Assembly: GCA_934463425.1 (NCBI GenBank)
Contig: CAKSJP010000006.1
Location: forward strand, 1 to 64,000
Direction: 5' to 3'
Origin: an uncultured Ruminococcus sp.
GTDB lineage: Bacteria; Bacillota; Clostridia; Oscillospirales; Ruminococcaceae
Length of the DNA: 64,000 nt
Below the pieces are notes generated by a model. The model was given only the letters and a program-made list of their open reading frames with translations, did no database searches and had not been told where the DNA came from. Numbering within the stretch: the stretch's first letter is position 1; the number at the start of each line of letters is the position of its first letter. The position numbers and the translations under genes were made by a program. Positions 26,091 through 35,322 of the stretch are shown piece by piece.

Positions 26091-27391
26091 GTGCAAGAAA
26101 ACTGGCAGTACAGCTGCTGAACCGAACCGAACAGGAGCAGAGCTATTCCAACCTGCTCCTGGACAGTGCCCTGTCTCAGTCTCAGTTGGAGGAGCGGGAC
26201 AAGCGGCTTTGCGCCTCTTTGTATTACGGCGTGATCGAGCGCCGCATTACTCTGGATGCGGTGATCTCTCACTACAGCAAGCAGCCGCTGCGAAAATTGG
26301 ATCGCACTGTGCGGAATATCCTCCGGCTCGGCATCTATCAGCTGCTGTACTGTGACCAGATCCCGTCCCGTGCGGCGGTAAATGAGAGCGTAAAGCTGAC
26401 GAAAACCTGTCGCAAAGCCAGCGCATCCGGATTTGTCAATGCGGTACTGCGCGGCTTCCTCCGGGATGAATGCAAGGTGCCCTATCCAAAAGAGAAAAAG
26501 GCGGCAATGGCGGTGGAATACGCTGTGCCCCAATGGCTGTTGGAAAAGCTGCTGGATGCCTATGGGGAAGAGACAGCGCGCGCTTTTTTGCAGGATGCGC
26601 TTCGTCCTGCACCCCGGTTTATCCGGCAGAATCCTGCGGCATGCACCGCGGCAGAACTGGAACAGGCATTGGGAGATGCCATTTGTCCCACAAATCTGCC
26701 CGGCGCATATCAGCTGCACGCCGGCGATATCCGAAAGCTGCCGGCGTTTCAAAAGGGCTGGTTCTATGTGCAGGATCTCTCTTCCCAGATATGCGCACTG
26801 GCACTGGGCGCAAAGCCGGGGGAGACCGTCCTGGATCTCTGTGCCGCGCCGGGGGGAAAAACCTGTACCATCGCCGCAGGCATGGCACAGTCCGGCATGG
26901 TGTACGCCTTTGATCTGGCAGAGCATCGGGTCAAGCTGATACAGGAGAACGTCAAGCGCCTGGGGCTGAAAAATGTGACAGCATCCCAGGGAGACGCCTC
27001 GGTCTTTCAGGAAAAATACGCCGGCGCAGACCGTGTGCTCTGCGATGTGCCCTGTTCCGGCATCGGCGTGCTCCGGCATAAGCCGGAGGTCAAGGAAAAA
27101 GCCCCGGAGGAACTGGCTCAGCTGCCGCCGATTCAGCTTGCGATCCTGGAAAACGGCGCACAGTATGTAAAGCCGGGTGGCATTCTGCAATACTCTACCT
27201 GCACCATCCTCAAAGAGGAAAACGAAGCAGTGGCAAATGCCTTTTTGCAGAAGCACCCGGAGTTTGCGCCCGAACCGGTCTGCCCGGCGCTGGGCGGTGC
27301 GTTGGAACAGCCCATGGTGACGATCCTGCCGGAGATGTTCGGCAGCGACGGTTTCTTTGTGGCAAAGTTCCGGCGAAAAGCGGAAAAATAG
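26087..27391 (+). CDS. rsmB: 16S rRNA m5C967 methyltransferase RsmB
   Basis: 434 residues. An N-terminal NusB-like RNA-binding domain (about 1-135) precedes a SAM-dependent methyltransferase with 'VLDLCAAPGGKT' and the two catalytic Cys motifs DVPCSGIG and YSTCT. Start overlaps the stop of the peptidase gene. Confidence 0.96.
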   Translation: MSARKLAVQLLNRTEQEQSYSNLLLDSALSQSQLEERDKRLCASLYYGVIERRITLDAVISHYSKQPLRKLDRTVRNILRLGIYQLLYCDQIPSRAAVNESVKLTKTCRKASASGFVNAVLRGFLRDECKVPYPKEKKAAMAVEYAVPQWLLEKLLDAYGEETARAFLQDALRPAPRFIRQNPAACTAAELEQALGDAICPTNLPGAYQLHAGDIRKLPAFQKGWFYVQDLSSQICALALGAKPGETVLDLCAAPGGKTCTIAAGMAQSGMVYAFDLAEHRVKLIQENVKRLGLKNVTASQGDASVFQEKYAGADRVLCDVPCSGIGVLRHKPEVKEKAPEELAQLPPIQLAILENGAQYVKPGGILQYSTCTILKEENEAVANAFLQKHPEFAPEPVCPALGGALEQPMVTILPEMFGSDGFFVAKFRRKAEK

Positions 27392-27413
27392 CGTTTCTGA
27401 AAGGAGCATTCCC

Positions 27414-28466
27414 ATGGAAAAAATCGACATTTTATCCTTGTCCCCGGAAATGCTGGGACAATACCTGGCAGAAATGGGCGAACCGAAATTCCGGGCAAAA
27501 CAGCTTTTTTCCTGGCTTCATCAGAAACAAGTGACCAGTTTTGACCAAATGACTACACTTTCTCTCCAACTTCGGCAGAAGCTGAACGAGAAATTTTGTA
27601 TAAACAGACTAAATATTGCAAGAAAGCTTGCATCTGCTGCGGATGATACGGTAAAATACTTATATGAACTGCCCGACGGCAATTTTGTAGAGACTGTCCT
27701 TATGGAATATCACCACGGAAAAAGTCTCTGCATTTCCACTCAGGTGGGCTGCCGCATGGGGTGTCAGTTCTGTGCTTCTACCATCGCCGGCTATGTCCGG
27801 GATCTTCTGCCGTCAGAGCTGTTGCTGCAAATTTATGAGACCCAGCGGGATGCCGGATGCCGCATTGACAGCATTGTGCTTATGGGCATCGGTGAGCCGC
27901 TGGACAATTTCGACAATGTGGTGCAGTTCTTCCGGCTCCTGTCTCATCCCGACGGTATGCAGATGAGTCTGCGGCATGCGGCGCTTTCCACCTGCGGACT
28001 GGTGCCCCAGATCCGTCAGCTGGCAGATCTGCGGCTGGGCGTGACCCTTTCGGTCTCGCTTCACAGCCCGGAGAATGCGCGGCGCAGCGAGATCATGCCG
28101 GTGAACCGGCGGTATCCGGTAGAGGAGCTGCTGGATGCCTGCCGCTATTACTTTGACACCACCGGACGGCGTGTGACCATTGAGTATGCGGTGATCAACG
28201 GCGTGAATAATACGGCGGCGGATGCCGGACAGCTGGCAAAGCGGCTTCGCGGCATGCAGTGCCATGTGAATCTGATCCCGGTCAATCCCATTAAGGAGCG
28301 GTCTTTCCGTTCCTTCCGGAAGGATGTGGAGCGGTTTCAGAAGGAGCTGACCGGACTGGGCATTAACGCCACCATCCGCCGGACACTGGGCAGTGACATC
28401 CAGGCGGCATGCGGTCAGCTGCGCCGGGACGCCGACGCGCAGAGAAAAACAGAAGCATCGGAATAA
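27414..28466 (+). CDS. rlmN: Radical SAM rRNA/tRNA m2A methyltransferase RlmN
   Basis: 350 residues. Methylates A2503 of 23S rRNA and A37 of some tRNAs. The 4Fe-4S motif CRMGCQFC (Cys113, 117, 120) is intact, as is 'LMGIGEPLDNFDNV'. ATG chosen because AAAGGAG lies 8 bp upstream; longer in-frame starts lie inside rsmB. Confidence 0.96.
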   Translation: MEKIDILSLSPEMLGQYLAEMGEPKFRAKQLFSWLHQKQVTSFDQMTTLSLQLRQKLNEKFCINRLNIARKLASAADDTVKYLYELPDGNFVETVLMEYHHGKSLCISTQVGCRMGCQFCASTIAGYVRDLLPSELLLQIYETQRDAGCRIDSIVLMGIGEPLDNFDNVVQFFRLLSHPDGMQMSLRHAALSTCGLVPQIRQLADLRLGVTLSVSLHSPENARRSEIMPVNRRYPVEELLDACRYYFDTTGRRVTIEYAVINGVNNTAADAGQLAKRLRGMQCHVNLIPVNPIKERSFRSFRKDVERFQKELTGLGINATIRRTLGSDIQAACGQLRRDADAQRKTEASE

Positions 28467-28526
28467 GGATCGATTTACAGCAACAGGCTCGCAGAGTCTG
28501 TCTTAACGCTTATGGAGGTGGTATCG

Positions 28527-29279
28527 TTGACGAGTGCATCGCAAACGCATATCGGATATATCCGGGATGAAAATCAGGATCGTGTGGGAATACGCCGGTT
28601 CGGGGATGCGCTGCTGCTGGTCGTCTGTGACGGCATGGGCGGAGAGCGCTCCGGCAGCAAGGCAAGCTCGATGGCGACAGATGTTTTCTTTGAACATTTT
28701 GAGGAAGGATATACGGAGGATATGGATGCCTACAGCATCCGGTCTCTGCTGCTTTCCTCGGTTTCTGCTGCCAATTCTGTTGTCTATACCACTGCCCGGA
28801 TGGATTATCAGAATTTCGGCATGGGTACGACCTGTGTGGCTGCCTATGCATCACCGGAATATATTGCAGTGGCAAACGTGGGCGACAGCCGGGCGTATTT
28901 TTTGACGGACGGTGTGATGAAACAGGTGACAACTGACCACACGGTCGTGCATATGCTCATGGAAAAGGGTGAGATCACTGAAGAAGAAATGGAGACCCAT
29001 CCCCAGCGGCATATGCTGATGAAGGCGGTCGGTGTAGAGCGGACAGTTTGTCCGGACTTTTTCCGCCTGGATCTGCAGCCGGATCAGGAATGGCGTCTGA
29101 TGCTTTGTTCAGACGGTCTTTCCGGATTCTGCTCTGATGCAGAGATCCAGGAGATCCTGGCAGAGGCACTGCCGGATGAAGAAACGGCGCAGAAGCTGAT
29201 CGATGCTGCGCTGGAAAAAGGCGGACGAGATAATATTTCAGTTGCGGTCGCAACAGTGTCACATAAAACGGAGGAATGA
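28527..29279 (+). CDS. stp: PP2C-type protein phosphatase (Stp/PrpC)
   Basis: 250 residues. Removes phosphate from Ser/Thr residues targeted by the adjacent kinase. Metal-binding PP2C motifs: 'RDENQDRVG', 'VCDGMGG', 'VGDSRAYF' and 'GGRDNISV'. The TTG start is favoured because the GGAGGTGG preceding it would otherwise sit inside the coding sequence of the ATG at 28512. Adjacent to prkC, as in nearly all Bacillota. Confidence 0.95.
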   Translation: MTSASQTHIGYIRDENQDRVGIRRFGDALLLVVCDGMGGERSGSKASSMATDVFFEHFEEGYTEDMDAYSIRSLLLSSVSAANSVVYTTARMDYQNFGMGTTCVAAYASPEYIAVANVGDSRAYFLTDGVMKQVTTDHTVVHMLMEKGEITEEEMETHPQRHMLMKAVGVERTVCPDFFRLDLQPDQEWRLMLCSDGLSGFCSDAEIQEILAEALPDEETAQKLIDAALEKGGRDNISVAVATVSHKTEE

Positions 29280-29284
29280 AAACG

Positions 29285-31384
29285 ATGGACAAAGATAAAC
29301 TCATAGGAACACGTCTGGACGGCCGCTATGAACTGACAGAACTGGTAGGAGAAGGCGGTATGGCAGATGTCTACCGTGCGGTAGATGTGCTGGACAACCG
29401 TGCAGTCGCTGTAAAGATCCTCAAGCAGGAATATTCAGAGAGCGAGGAGTTTCAGCGCCGCTTCCGGGATGAGTCCAAGGCGATCGCCATGATGTCCCAC
29501 CCGAATATCGTGAAGATCTATGACATGGGCTTTTCGGATAAGATGCAGTATATCGTCATGGAATTTATTGACGGCATCACGCTGAAAGACTATATCGACA
29601 GCGAACATGTCCTGAACTGGAAGGATGCCGTGCACTTCGTCATCCAGATCCTCCGTGCGCTTCAGCATGCCCACAGCCGCGGCATTGTGCACCGGGACAT
29701 CAAGCCCCAGAACATCATGCTGCTGACAGACGGCACCATTAAGGTCATGGACTTCGGCATCGCCAAGTTTGCCCGTGAGGAAAGCCGTACTGCGACAGAC
29801 CAGGCCATCGGAACGGTGCACTATATCAGCCCGGAACAGGCGCGCGGCGATGTGACAGATGCCAAGAGCGACCTCTATTCTGTGGGTGTCATGTTTTATG
29901 AAATGCTCACCGGCAGAAAGCCTTTCGATACGGACAATCCGGTCTCCATTGCAGTGATGCATATGCAGAATGTGGCAGTGCGTCCCCGGGATATCAACCC
30001 GAACATTCCCTCCGGTCTGGAAGAGATCATCATGCATGCCATGGAAAAGGATGCTTCCAAGCGGTATCAGACTGCCGCAGATATGATCCGGGATATTGAG
30101 GCATTCAAGCAGAACAACCAGATCATTTTTGGCTATTACAATGCGCCGGAGCCCACACAGTACTTTACGCCGCCGGAAAACAGCAGAGCGCCCCAGCGCA
30201 GCAATCCTGCCTATGGCCGCGGCAATGAGCCGGAGTATTATGACAACAATTATGCAGAGGGCAATGAGCCGGAACAGTCCAAGTCTCTGGTTGTCCCCAT
30301 TCTGACTGCAGTGACCATTGTTGTGGTTGTTGTGGCAGCGATCGTGATCTTCCTGTTGGTAGGGCAGGGCACAAACGGTTCCAACGGTTCTACCGATGAA
30401 GTGCCGAAGGTGATCGGCATGAACTATGATGACGCTGTGCTGAACTACCCCAATATTGAATTTGAGGTGGCAGAGCAGGAATATACAGACAAGTACGAAG
30501 AGAATATTATCTATAAGCAGAGCATCGAAGCCGGTCAGTTCGTGAAGAAGAACAAGGACGGCAAGATCGAACTTGCTGTTGCTGTCAGCAAGGGCGTGCA
30601 GAAGGTGCAGATCCCGGATCTCACCAACTATACGGCACAGGAGGCTGAGGATGCGCTGAAGGCACTGGGACTGACCGCAGAGCAGAAAAAGACGCAGAGT
30701 ACCTCGGAGGAAAACATTGAGGCAGATCATGTCATCCGGACAGACCCGGCAATGAATGAAGAGGTTCCGGTCGGCTCCAGCGTGGTGATCTATGTCAGCC
30801 AGGGCATTGCAGTCGATGAGACAGATGTGCCGAAGTTTGTCGGCATGAGCCAGGAGGATGCGCAGAAGGAGGCTGAGAGCAGAAAGCTGAAGCTGGAGAT
30901 CACCGAAGCGCCTTCTACGGAGGAAAAGGGCATCGTCACGGAACAGGATCCGGAACCGGGCAAGGTGGTCGCTTCTGGTTCTACCATTAAGCTGACTGTC
31001 AGCAACGGCGAAGAGCCGGAGGGCGAAGTGACCTATGGCCTGGAGAATCTGCCGGTCTCTGAAATGAGCGGTATGTACACCCTGAGCTTTACCACAGATG
31101 AGGACGGCGTGATCGCTTCCCGTCAGTTTGTGGCAGAGAGCCTGACAAATGCATCCGTCAGCGTTAAGGTACAGGGCAAGGGCAGCAAGGTGGTAAAGGT
31201 TTCTATTACCGGAGCGCAGAGTGGAAAGACAGAAGTCCTCGGCACTTACACCTTTGACTTTGCCAATAAAAAGTTTACTGCTTCCAGCGAGAATATTGCA
31301 GGTGCTATTGCAGGTGTTGCGGTACAAACTGTTCCGGCAACCACACCGGCAGAAACAACTGCTGCACCAGAGGAGGTACAGTAA
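29285..31384 (+). CDS. prkC: Membrane Ser/Thr protein kinase with PASTA domains (PrkC/Stk)
   Basis: 699 residues. The second ATG was chosen because GGAGGA lies 9 bp upstream; the first ATG overlaps the phosphatase stop. Kinase domain about 13-275: VAVK (Lys44), HRDIKPQN (137-144), DFG (156-158). A single helix (about 335-359) is followed by three extracellular PASTA repeats (starting near 'VPKVIGMNYDDA', 'IPDLTNYTAQEA', 'VPKFVGMSQEDA') and a further beta-rich C-terminal domain. PASTA domains sense muropeptides or lipid II and control growth and germination. Confidence 0.97.
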   Translation: MDKDKLIGTRLDGRYELTELVGEGGMADVYRAVDVLDNRAVAVKILKQEYSESEEFQRRFRDESKAIAMMSHPNIVKIYDMGFSDKMQYIVMEFIDGITLKDYIDSEHVLNWKDAVHFVIQILRALQHAHSRGIVHRDIKPQNIMLLTDGTIKVMDFGIAKFAREESRTATDQAIGTVHYISPEQARGDVTDAKSDLYSVGVMFYEMLTGRKPFDTDNPVSIAVMHMQNVAVRPRDINPNIPSGLEEIIMHAMEKDASKRYQTAADMIRDIEAFKQNNQIIFGYYNAPEPTQYFTPPENSRAPQRSNPAYGRGNEPEYYDNNYAEGNEPEQSKSLVVPILTAVTIVVVVVAAIVIFLLVGQGTNGSNGSTDEVPKVIGMNYDDAVLNYPNIEFEVAEQEYTDKYEENIIYKQSIEAGQFVKKNKDGKIELAVAVSKGVQKVQIPDLTNYTAQEAEDALKALGLTAEQKKTQSTSEENIEADHVIRTDPAMNEEVPVGSSVVIYVSQGIAVDETDVPKFVGMSQEDAQKEAESRKLKLEITEAPSTEEKGIVTEQDPEPGKVVASGSTIKLTVSNGEEPEGEVTYGLENLPVSEMSGMYTLSFTTDEDGVIASRQFVAESLTNASVSVKVQGKGSKVVKVSITGAQSGKTEVLGTYTFDFANKKFTASSENIAGAIAGVAVQTVPATTPAETTAAPEEVQ

Positions 31385-31388
31385 GACG

Positions 31389-32282
31389 ATGACAAAACTC
31401 CCTGTAGCACTTCCAGAAGAGGCTCAGGGCAGAATTATCACATCGGTGGGAGGTCTCTATACGGTAGAGACCTCTTCCGGTATCTGCACCTGTAAAGCCA
31501 GAGGCGTATTCCGAAAGCGCGGCATTACGCCATATGTGGGTGATTATGTACGGCTGTCTGAAGATGGTGTGATCGCAGAGATCCTGCCCCGGAAAAACAG
31601 CATTCTGCGTCCGCCGGTCTCTAACCTGGATCAGATCTTTTTTGTAACTTCTACCTGTCACCCTGCCCCCAATCTGCTGCTGCTGGATTCCTTTCTGACC
31701 ATTGCCATCTATCAGGAGATACAGCCGGCAGTGATCCTCACCAAAACGGACTTAGATCCCGGTGAGAAGCTGGCGCAGCTGTACCAAAACGCAGGGATCC
31801 CGGTATACTTTGTGGATTATGCAAAGCCGGAGACGGTGAATGCTGTGGCGGCGCTGCTGGACGGAAAGATCAGCATGATGACCGGCAATTCCGGCGTGGG
31901 AAAATCCACGCTGCTCAACGCCATTGCGCCGGAGCTGCATCTCGCCACCGGAGAGATCAGCGAAAAGCTTGGGCGCGGCAGACATACCACGCGCCAGGTA
32001 CAGCTGTATCCCTGTGCCGGCGGCTATCTGGCAGACACGCCGGGCTTTTCTACCTTTGAGGTGGAGCAGTATCTCCAAATGGAAAAAGAACGCATTGCCG
32101 ACTGCTTCCCGGAGTTTCAGCCCTATCTGGGGCAGTGCCGGTTCAGTGACTGCGCCCATGTGTGCGAAAAGGGCTGCGCCGTGGTGGAGGCAGTCCGGGC
32201 AGGAAAAATTGCAAAGAGCCGTCATGACGCTTATGTTTCTCTGTATCAGACGGCGAAGCAGCGAAAGGCGTGGGAATCATGA
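31389..32282 (+). CDS. rsgA: Ribosome small-subunit GTPase RsgA
   Basis: 297 residues. Late 30S maturation GTPase. N-terminal OB fold, then circularly permuted G motifs: TKTD (118-121), GNSGVGKS (166-173) and DTPG (216-219), and a zinc module (Cys250, Cys255, His257, Cys263). GGAGG lies 13 bp upstream. ATGA overlap with thiN; rpe, often between them, is missing. Confidence 0.96.
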   Translation: MTKLPVALPEEAQGRIITSVGGLYTVETSSGICTCKARGVFRKRGITPYVGDYVRLSEDGVIAEILPRKNSILRPPVSNLDQIFFVTSTCHPAPNLLLLDSFLTIAIYQEIQPAVILTKTDLDPGEKLAQLYQNAGIPVYFVDYAKPETVNAVAALLDGKISMMTGNSGVGKSTLLNAIAPELHLATGEISEKLGRGRHTTRQVQLYPCAGGYLADTPGFSTFEVEQYLQMEKERIADCFPEFQPYLGQCRFSDCAHVCEKGCAVVEAVRAGKIAKSRHDAYVSLYQTAKQRKAWES

Positions 32283-32896
32283 AGCAGGCAGTGATTTTTG
32301 CAGGAGCACCGGTACAGCCGGAGCTGCAGCCGCCGGTGCCGCAGGCAGACCTCTATGTCTGCGCAGATGCCGGAGTGAAGCTGGCCCAGGCGCTGGGCGT
32401 TGTACCGGATTGGATCGTGGGTGACTTCGACTCCCTGGGCTGCGTGCCGGAGGGCGAGAATGTAGAACCGTTTTCACCGATAAAGGATGACACGGATATT
32501 CTGCTGGCGGCGAAGTATGCCCTTTCCAAGGGCTGCCGGCGGCTGGTGTTTTACGGTGCGCTGGGCGGCAGACTGGATCACACCGTGGCGAATCTTCAGA
32601 TGCTCCGCTTTCTGGCAGACCGCGGCGCACATGGTATACTGGTAGACCATGCCCACTGGATCACCCTCCAACGCGGCGGAACGGCAGTCTATCCCAGACG
32701 GGAGGGCATGTACTTTTCTCTGTTTGCCATGACGGAACAGTGTGAGGACGTGACGCTGGAAGGCGTGGCGTATCCGCTGTGTCACGGGACATTTTCCAAC
32801 GCGTTTCCGCTGGGGGTCAGCAATGAGATCCTGGCAGAAAATGCAGCGGTGACGGTGGGAAAGGGCGATCTGCTGGTGGTGTACGCGAAGGATTGA
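32279..32896 (+). CDS. thiN: Thiamine diphosphokinase
   Basis: 205 residues. Converts thiamine to thiamine diphosphate. 'ADAGVKLAQALGVVPDWIVG' and 'DFDSLG', 'DDTDILLA' and 'GALGGRLDHTVAN' are the family motifs. ATG at 32279 chosen for its ATGA overlap with rsgA. Last gene of the housekeeping operon. Confidence 0.95.
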   Translation: MKQAVIFAGAPVQPELQPPVPQADLYVCADAGVKLAQALGVVPDWIVGDFDSLGCVPEGENVEPFSPIKDDTDILLAAKYALSKGCRRLVFYGALGGRLDHTVANLQMLRFLADRGAHGILVDHAHWITLQRGGTAVYPRREGMYFSLFAMTEQCEDVTLEGVAYPLCHGTFSNAFPLGVSNEILAENAAVTVGKGDLLVVYAKD

Positions 32897-32925
32897 TGCG
32901 GAGAATCAGAAGCAGGAGAACAATT

Positions 32926-33354
32926 ATGCAGATAAGAGGACTTCAAAAATCAGATGTGGATTCAGTTGCTGCGATATGGCTGAATACCAATCTGAAAACA
33001 CATGATTTTATTGCTGCGCAGTACTGGAAAGATAATTTCGCTCTGGTAAAAGCGATGCTGTTACAGGCAGAAGTTTATGTATATGAAACCGATCGAAAGA
33101 TACAAGGTTTTATTGGATTAAACGGTGAATATATCGAAGGTATTTTTGTTTCAGATGAAATACAGTCGCAGGGTGTCGGGAAACTGCTATTGGATTACAT
33201 AAAAGACAGAAAAGCCAGATTAACATTAAATGTGTACCAGAAAAACACACGGGCAATACACTTTTATCAAAGAGAAGGGTTTCGCATCCAATGTGAAAGT
33301 CTGGACGAGGCTACTGGTGAAAAGGATTATGAAATGGTGTGGGAGCGCAAATAG
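32926..33354 (+). CDS. GNAT-family N-acetyltransferase
   Basis: 142 residues from the ATG after AGGAGAA. 'IFVSDEIQSQGVGKLLLDYI' is the acetyl-CoA-binding motif A, and 'LTLNVYQKNTRAIHFYQREGF' is motif B. The substrate is unknown; the layout resembles YjaB-like members. The DNA is more AT-rich than thiN upstream, suggesting an acquired gene. It opens the accessory island. Confidence 0.88.
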   Translation: MQIRGLQKSDVDSVAAIWLNTNLKTHDFIAAQYWKDNFALVKAMLLQAEVYVYETDRKIQGFIGLNGEYIEGIFVSDEIQSQGVGKLLLDYIKDRKARLTLNVYQKNTRAIHFYQREGFRIQCESLDEATGEKDYEMVWERK

Positions 33355-33414
33355 AAATTCCAGTTTGTATTTCTGAAATCCAAATCACAATGCCGAACAT
33401 GGAGAGGTCAGCCA

Positions 33415-34203
33415 ATGCGTGAAAAACGAGAACTGAAAGAAACGCTTCTTTTCGAGAAGAATCATCAAATCCACGGTGGAATCTATCATAAATTGCAGGT
33501 GGATTTCGCTTACAATTCCAATCATATAGAGGGCAGCAGGCTCACCCATGAACAGACACGCTATATTTTTGAGACACAGAGCGTGGACGGCACGGTATTC
33601 GTCAACGATGTGTTTGAAACTGCGAATCATTTCAGATGCCTGGACTGGGTGCTGGATACGATTTCTGAACCGCTGTCAGAAAAATACATCAAACAGATGC
33701 ACTGCATTTTGAAATCCGGGCTGATGACAGCGCAGAACCCAGAGGTTGTGATCGGTGATTATAAGCGATATGCCAATGTGGTGGGCGGCATCGAAACGAC
33801 AAAGCCCGGTGAGGTATCTGCACAAATGGCACAGCTGCTGCAAGCGTATCAGAAACTGGAACAGCCGGACTTCTATGACGTTGCGTGGTTTCATATGGCA
33901 TTTGAAAAGATACACCCATTTTATGATGGCAACGGCAGAGTCGGCAGACTTTTGCTGCTGAAAATGTGCCTGGAAAATGACATTGTGCCGTTCTATATCA
34001 ACAGCGAAAACAAGATGTTCTACTACGCCGGTCTGAAAGAATGGCAGACACAGGACAAGCCCAACCGTCTGCTGGATGTGTTCCTGTCCATGCAGGACGA
34101 CATGAAAGCTGTTCTGGATTATTTTGAGATCGACTATGACCATACGGAAACCACATCCGGGGCACTGGCGGCAAAGCATCGTGCGGCAGGAGAAAATAAT
34201 TGA
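33415..34203 (+). CDS. Fic-domain protein (probable AMP-transferase), with N-terminal autoinhibitory motif
   Basis: 262 residues. The Fic core motif HPFYDGNGRVGR (167-178) is complete, with the catalytic His and the phosphate-binding loop. An inhibitory motif of the (S/T)xxxE(G/N) type is present near the N-terminus as SNHIEG (35-40), placing it in class II, where the inhibitory helix lies in the same chain. Such proteins attach AMP (or similar) to a target and are self-restrained. No separate antitoxin of the FicT-antitoxin type is seen, but a small membrane ORF follows 15 bp downstream. The target is unknown. Confidence 0.92.
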   Translation: MREKRELKETLLFEKNHQIHGGIYHKLQVDFAYNSNHIEGSRLTHEQTRYIFETQSVDGTVFVNDVFETANHFRCLDWVLDTISEPLSEKYIKQMHCILKSGLMTAQNPEVVIGDYKRYANVVGGIETTKPGEVSAQMAQLLQAYQKLEQPDFYDVAWFHMAFEKIHPFYDGNGRVGRLLLLKMCLENDIVPFYINSENKMFYYAGLKEWQTQDKPNRLLDVFLSMQDDMKAVLDYFEIDYDHTETTSGALAAKHRAAGENN

Positions 34204-34218
34204 CGGAGGAAAACAAAC

Positions 34219-34386
34219 ATGAAAAAATTTCGGACTATCGCATCTGTTATCGTGATGTGCCTTGCCGGGATCGCCGGATTCTTTCTCGGTTCGGTTCTGG
34301 ATGCGCCGATGGGCGGTGCGATCTTGTTTTCGATGATCGCCGGAATTGCCTGTGTGATCTATGCGATAGAAAATCGGGATTCGTAA
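34219..34386 (+). CDS. Small two-helix membrane protein downstream of fic
   Basis: 55 residues, starting MKKFRTIASV, with two hydrophobic stretches (about 6-26 and 32-49) separated by DAPMGG. GGAGGA lies 8 bp before the ATG, giving a good translation signal. I do not recognise the family. The short distance to fic suggests cotranscription. A signal-peptide-like or small regulatory membrane protein would fit. Confidence 0.7.
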   Translation: MKKFRTIASVIVMCLAGIAGFFLGSVLDAPMGGAILFSMIAGIACVIYAIENRDS

Positions 34387-34413
34387 TCGGCAAAATAAGG
34401 AGATGACAGCGGT

Positions 34414-34605
34414 ATGGCAAGAGGGCCTGTCTGGATAGAAGCATATGAGCAGTATCTGCTGAGAAAAAACGTCTGTGAAAAAAGCGAATTGGAACGGCTT
34501 TCTGATGATGCACTCGCTGAAAAATATTTTCAGTATGTACGGGAAGCAGACTGCGAAGAAGATGCATTTGACTGGGTGCACAAGTATTGCCGGCAGCATA
34601 TGTAA
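34414..34605 (+). CDS. Small hypothetical protein (63 residues)
   Basis: Begins MARGPVWIEAYEQYLLRKNV; charged and probably helical, with a Glu/Asp-rich second half and no membrane segment. AAGGAG lies 12 bp upstream. The TAA stop coincides with the target-site duplication of the MITE that follows. The family is not recognised; small acidic helical proteins like this can be antitoxins, but nothing in the sequence proves that. Confidence 0.6.
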   Translation: MARGPVWIEAYEQYLLRKNVCEKSELERLSDDALAEKYFQYVREADCEEDAFDWVHKYCRQHM

Positions 34606-34851
34606 GAACCTGTCTTCACAAGCGTATACCCGTGTCTTTTCGGCAAATTTTGCTGCATATCGGCAAATTTTGCTGCATACTGCGTGAAAAACACTTGCCG
34701 GGCGACTGCGTTCGAGGCAGGATTCTGCTTGAGAACAAAGGAGTGTCGCACTAAGATGGATTGCGACCGAGAGCCCGCCTGCGTATTTTTGCCTTGTCTG
34801 CAACAAAATTATGCTCGAAAATCCACACATATTTCTTGTGAAGACAGGTTC
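34606..34851. mobile_element. 246-bp MITE with 17-bp perfect terminal inverted repeats and TAA target duplication
   Basis: GAACCTGTCTTCACAAG at the left end is exactly repeated in inverted orientation at the right end (CTTGTGAAGACAGGTTC). Both ends are flanked by TAA (34603-34605 and 34852-34854). No transposase is encoded. A TNA target duplication is known for the IS1031 group of IS5, so a full IS of that group may mobilise it; this is inference. Confidence 0.85.
34640..34679 (+). repeat. Tandem 20-bp repeat inside the MITE
   Basis: TCGGCAAATTTTGCTGCATA occurs twice, head to tail and identical. Each unit contains the short palindrome GCAAATTTTGC. Confidence 0.9.
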
Positions 34852-34881
34852 TAAAATGCAGTGGAATTGTGGAGGAATAGC

Positions 34882-35319
34882 ATGGAACTGATGGTAAAAC
34901 ATTTTTCCGAGTTAAGTGTGGAAGAATTATTTGAGATCTATAAACTACGGATCTCTGTTTTCGTTGTGGAGCAAAATTGCCCATATCAGGAGGTAGATGA
35001 TGCAGATCGAGCTGCCTATCATGTGTGGCTCAAAGATAAAACCGGAATCAAAGCCTATGCACGGGTGCTGCCGCCGGGTGTGACTTTTGATTCTGCTGCA
35101 ATTGGGCGTGTGATCGCAGCAAAGCGACGGTGCGGACTGGGAAGTAAAATTGTTTCAGCTGCGGTCGATATTGCAAAAGAAAAATTTGGAGCAGATAAAA
35201 TCTCCATCGAAGCACAGACTTATGCACGCCATTTCTATGAAAAAGCTGGATTTCTGCAAACATCGGAAGAATTTCTGGAGGACGGCATTCCGCATATCCA
35301 GATGCAGCTGACATTATAA
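34882..35319 (+). CDS. ElaA-like GNAT acetyltransferase
   Basis: 145 residues from the ATG after GGAGGAATAG. 'RISVFVVEQNCPYQEVDDAD' is the hallmark of the ElaA family, and 'IGRVIAAKRRCGLGSKIVSA' is the acetyl-CoA loop. The substrate is unknown. Before the MITE insertion it would have followed the 63-residue ORF by about 30 bp, so the island may have been one operon. Confidence 0.88.
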   Translation: MELMVKHFSELSVEELFEIYKLRISVFVVEQNCPYQEVDDADRAAYHVWLKDKTGIKAYARVLPPGVTFDSAAIGRVIAAKRRCGLGSKIVSAAVDIAKEKFGADKISIEAQTYARHFYEKAGFLQTSEEFLEDGIPHIQMQLTL

Positions 35320-35322
35320 TTC

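Noticed and set aside
29435..31327. A 630-codon open frame opposite prkC
   Set aside because: Antisense shadow of a codon-biased gene; the translation is His/Leu/Arg-rich without domain features.
32893..32925. An ATG immediately overlapping thiN as start of the first acetyltransferase
   Set aside because: The upstream part (Arg-rich) is not part of the GNAT fold, and AGGAGAA lies ahead of the later ATG.
34606..34851. A CRISPR-like or tandem repeat array near the 20-bp duplicate
   Set aside because: Only two adjacent copies without spacers, inside an element with clear inverted ends.
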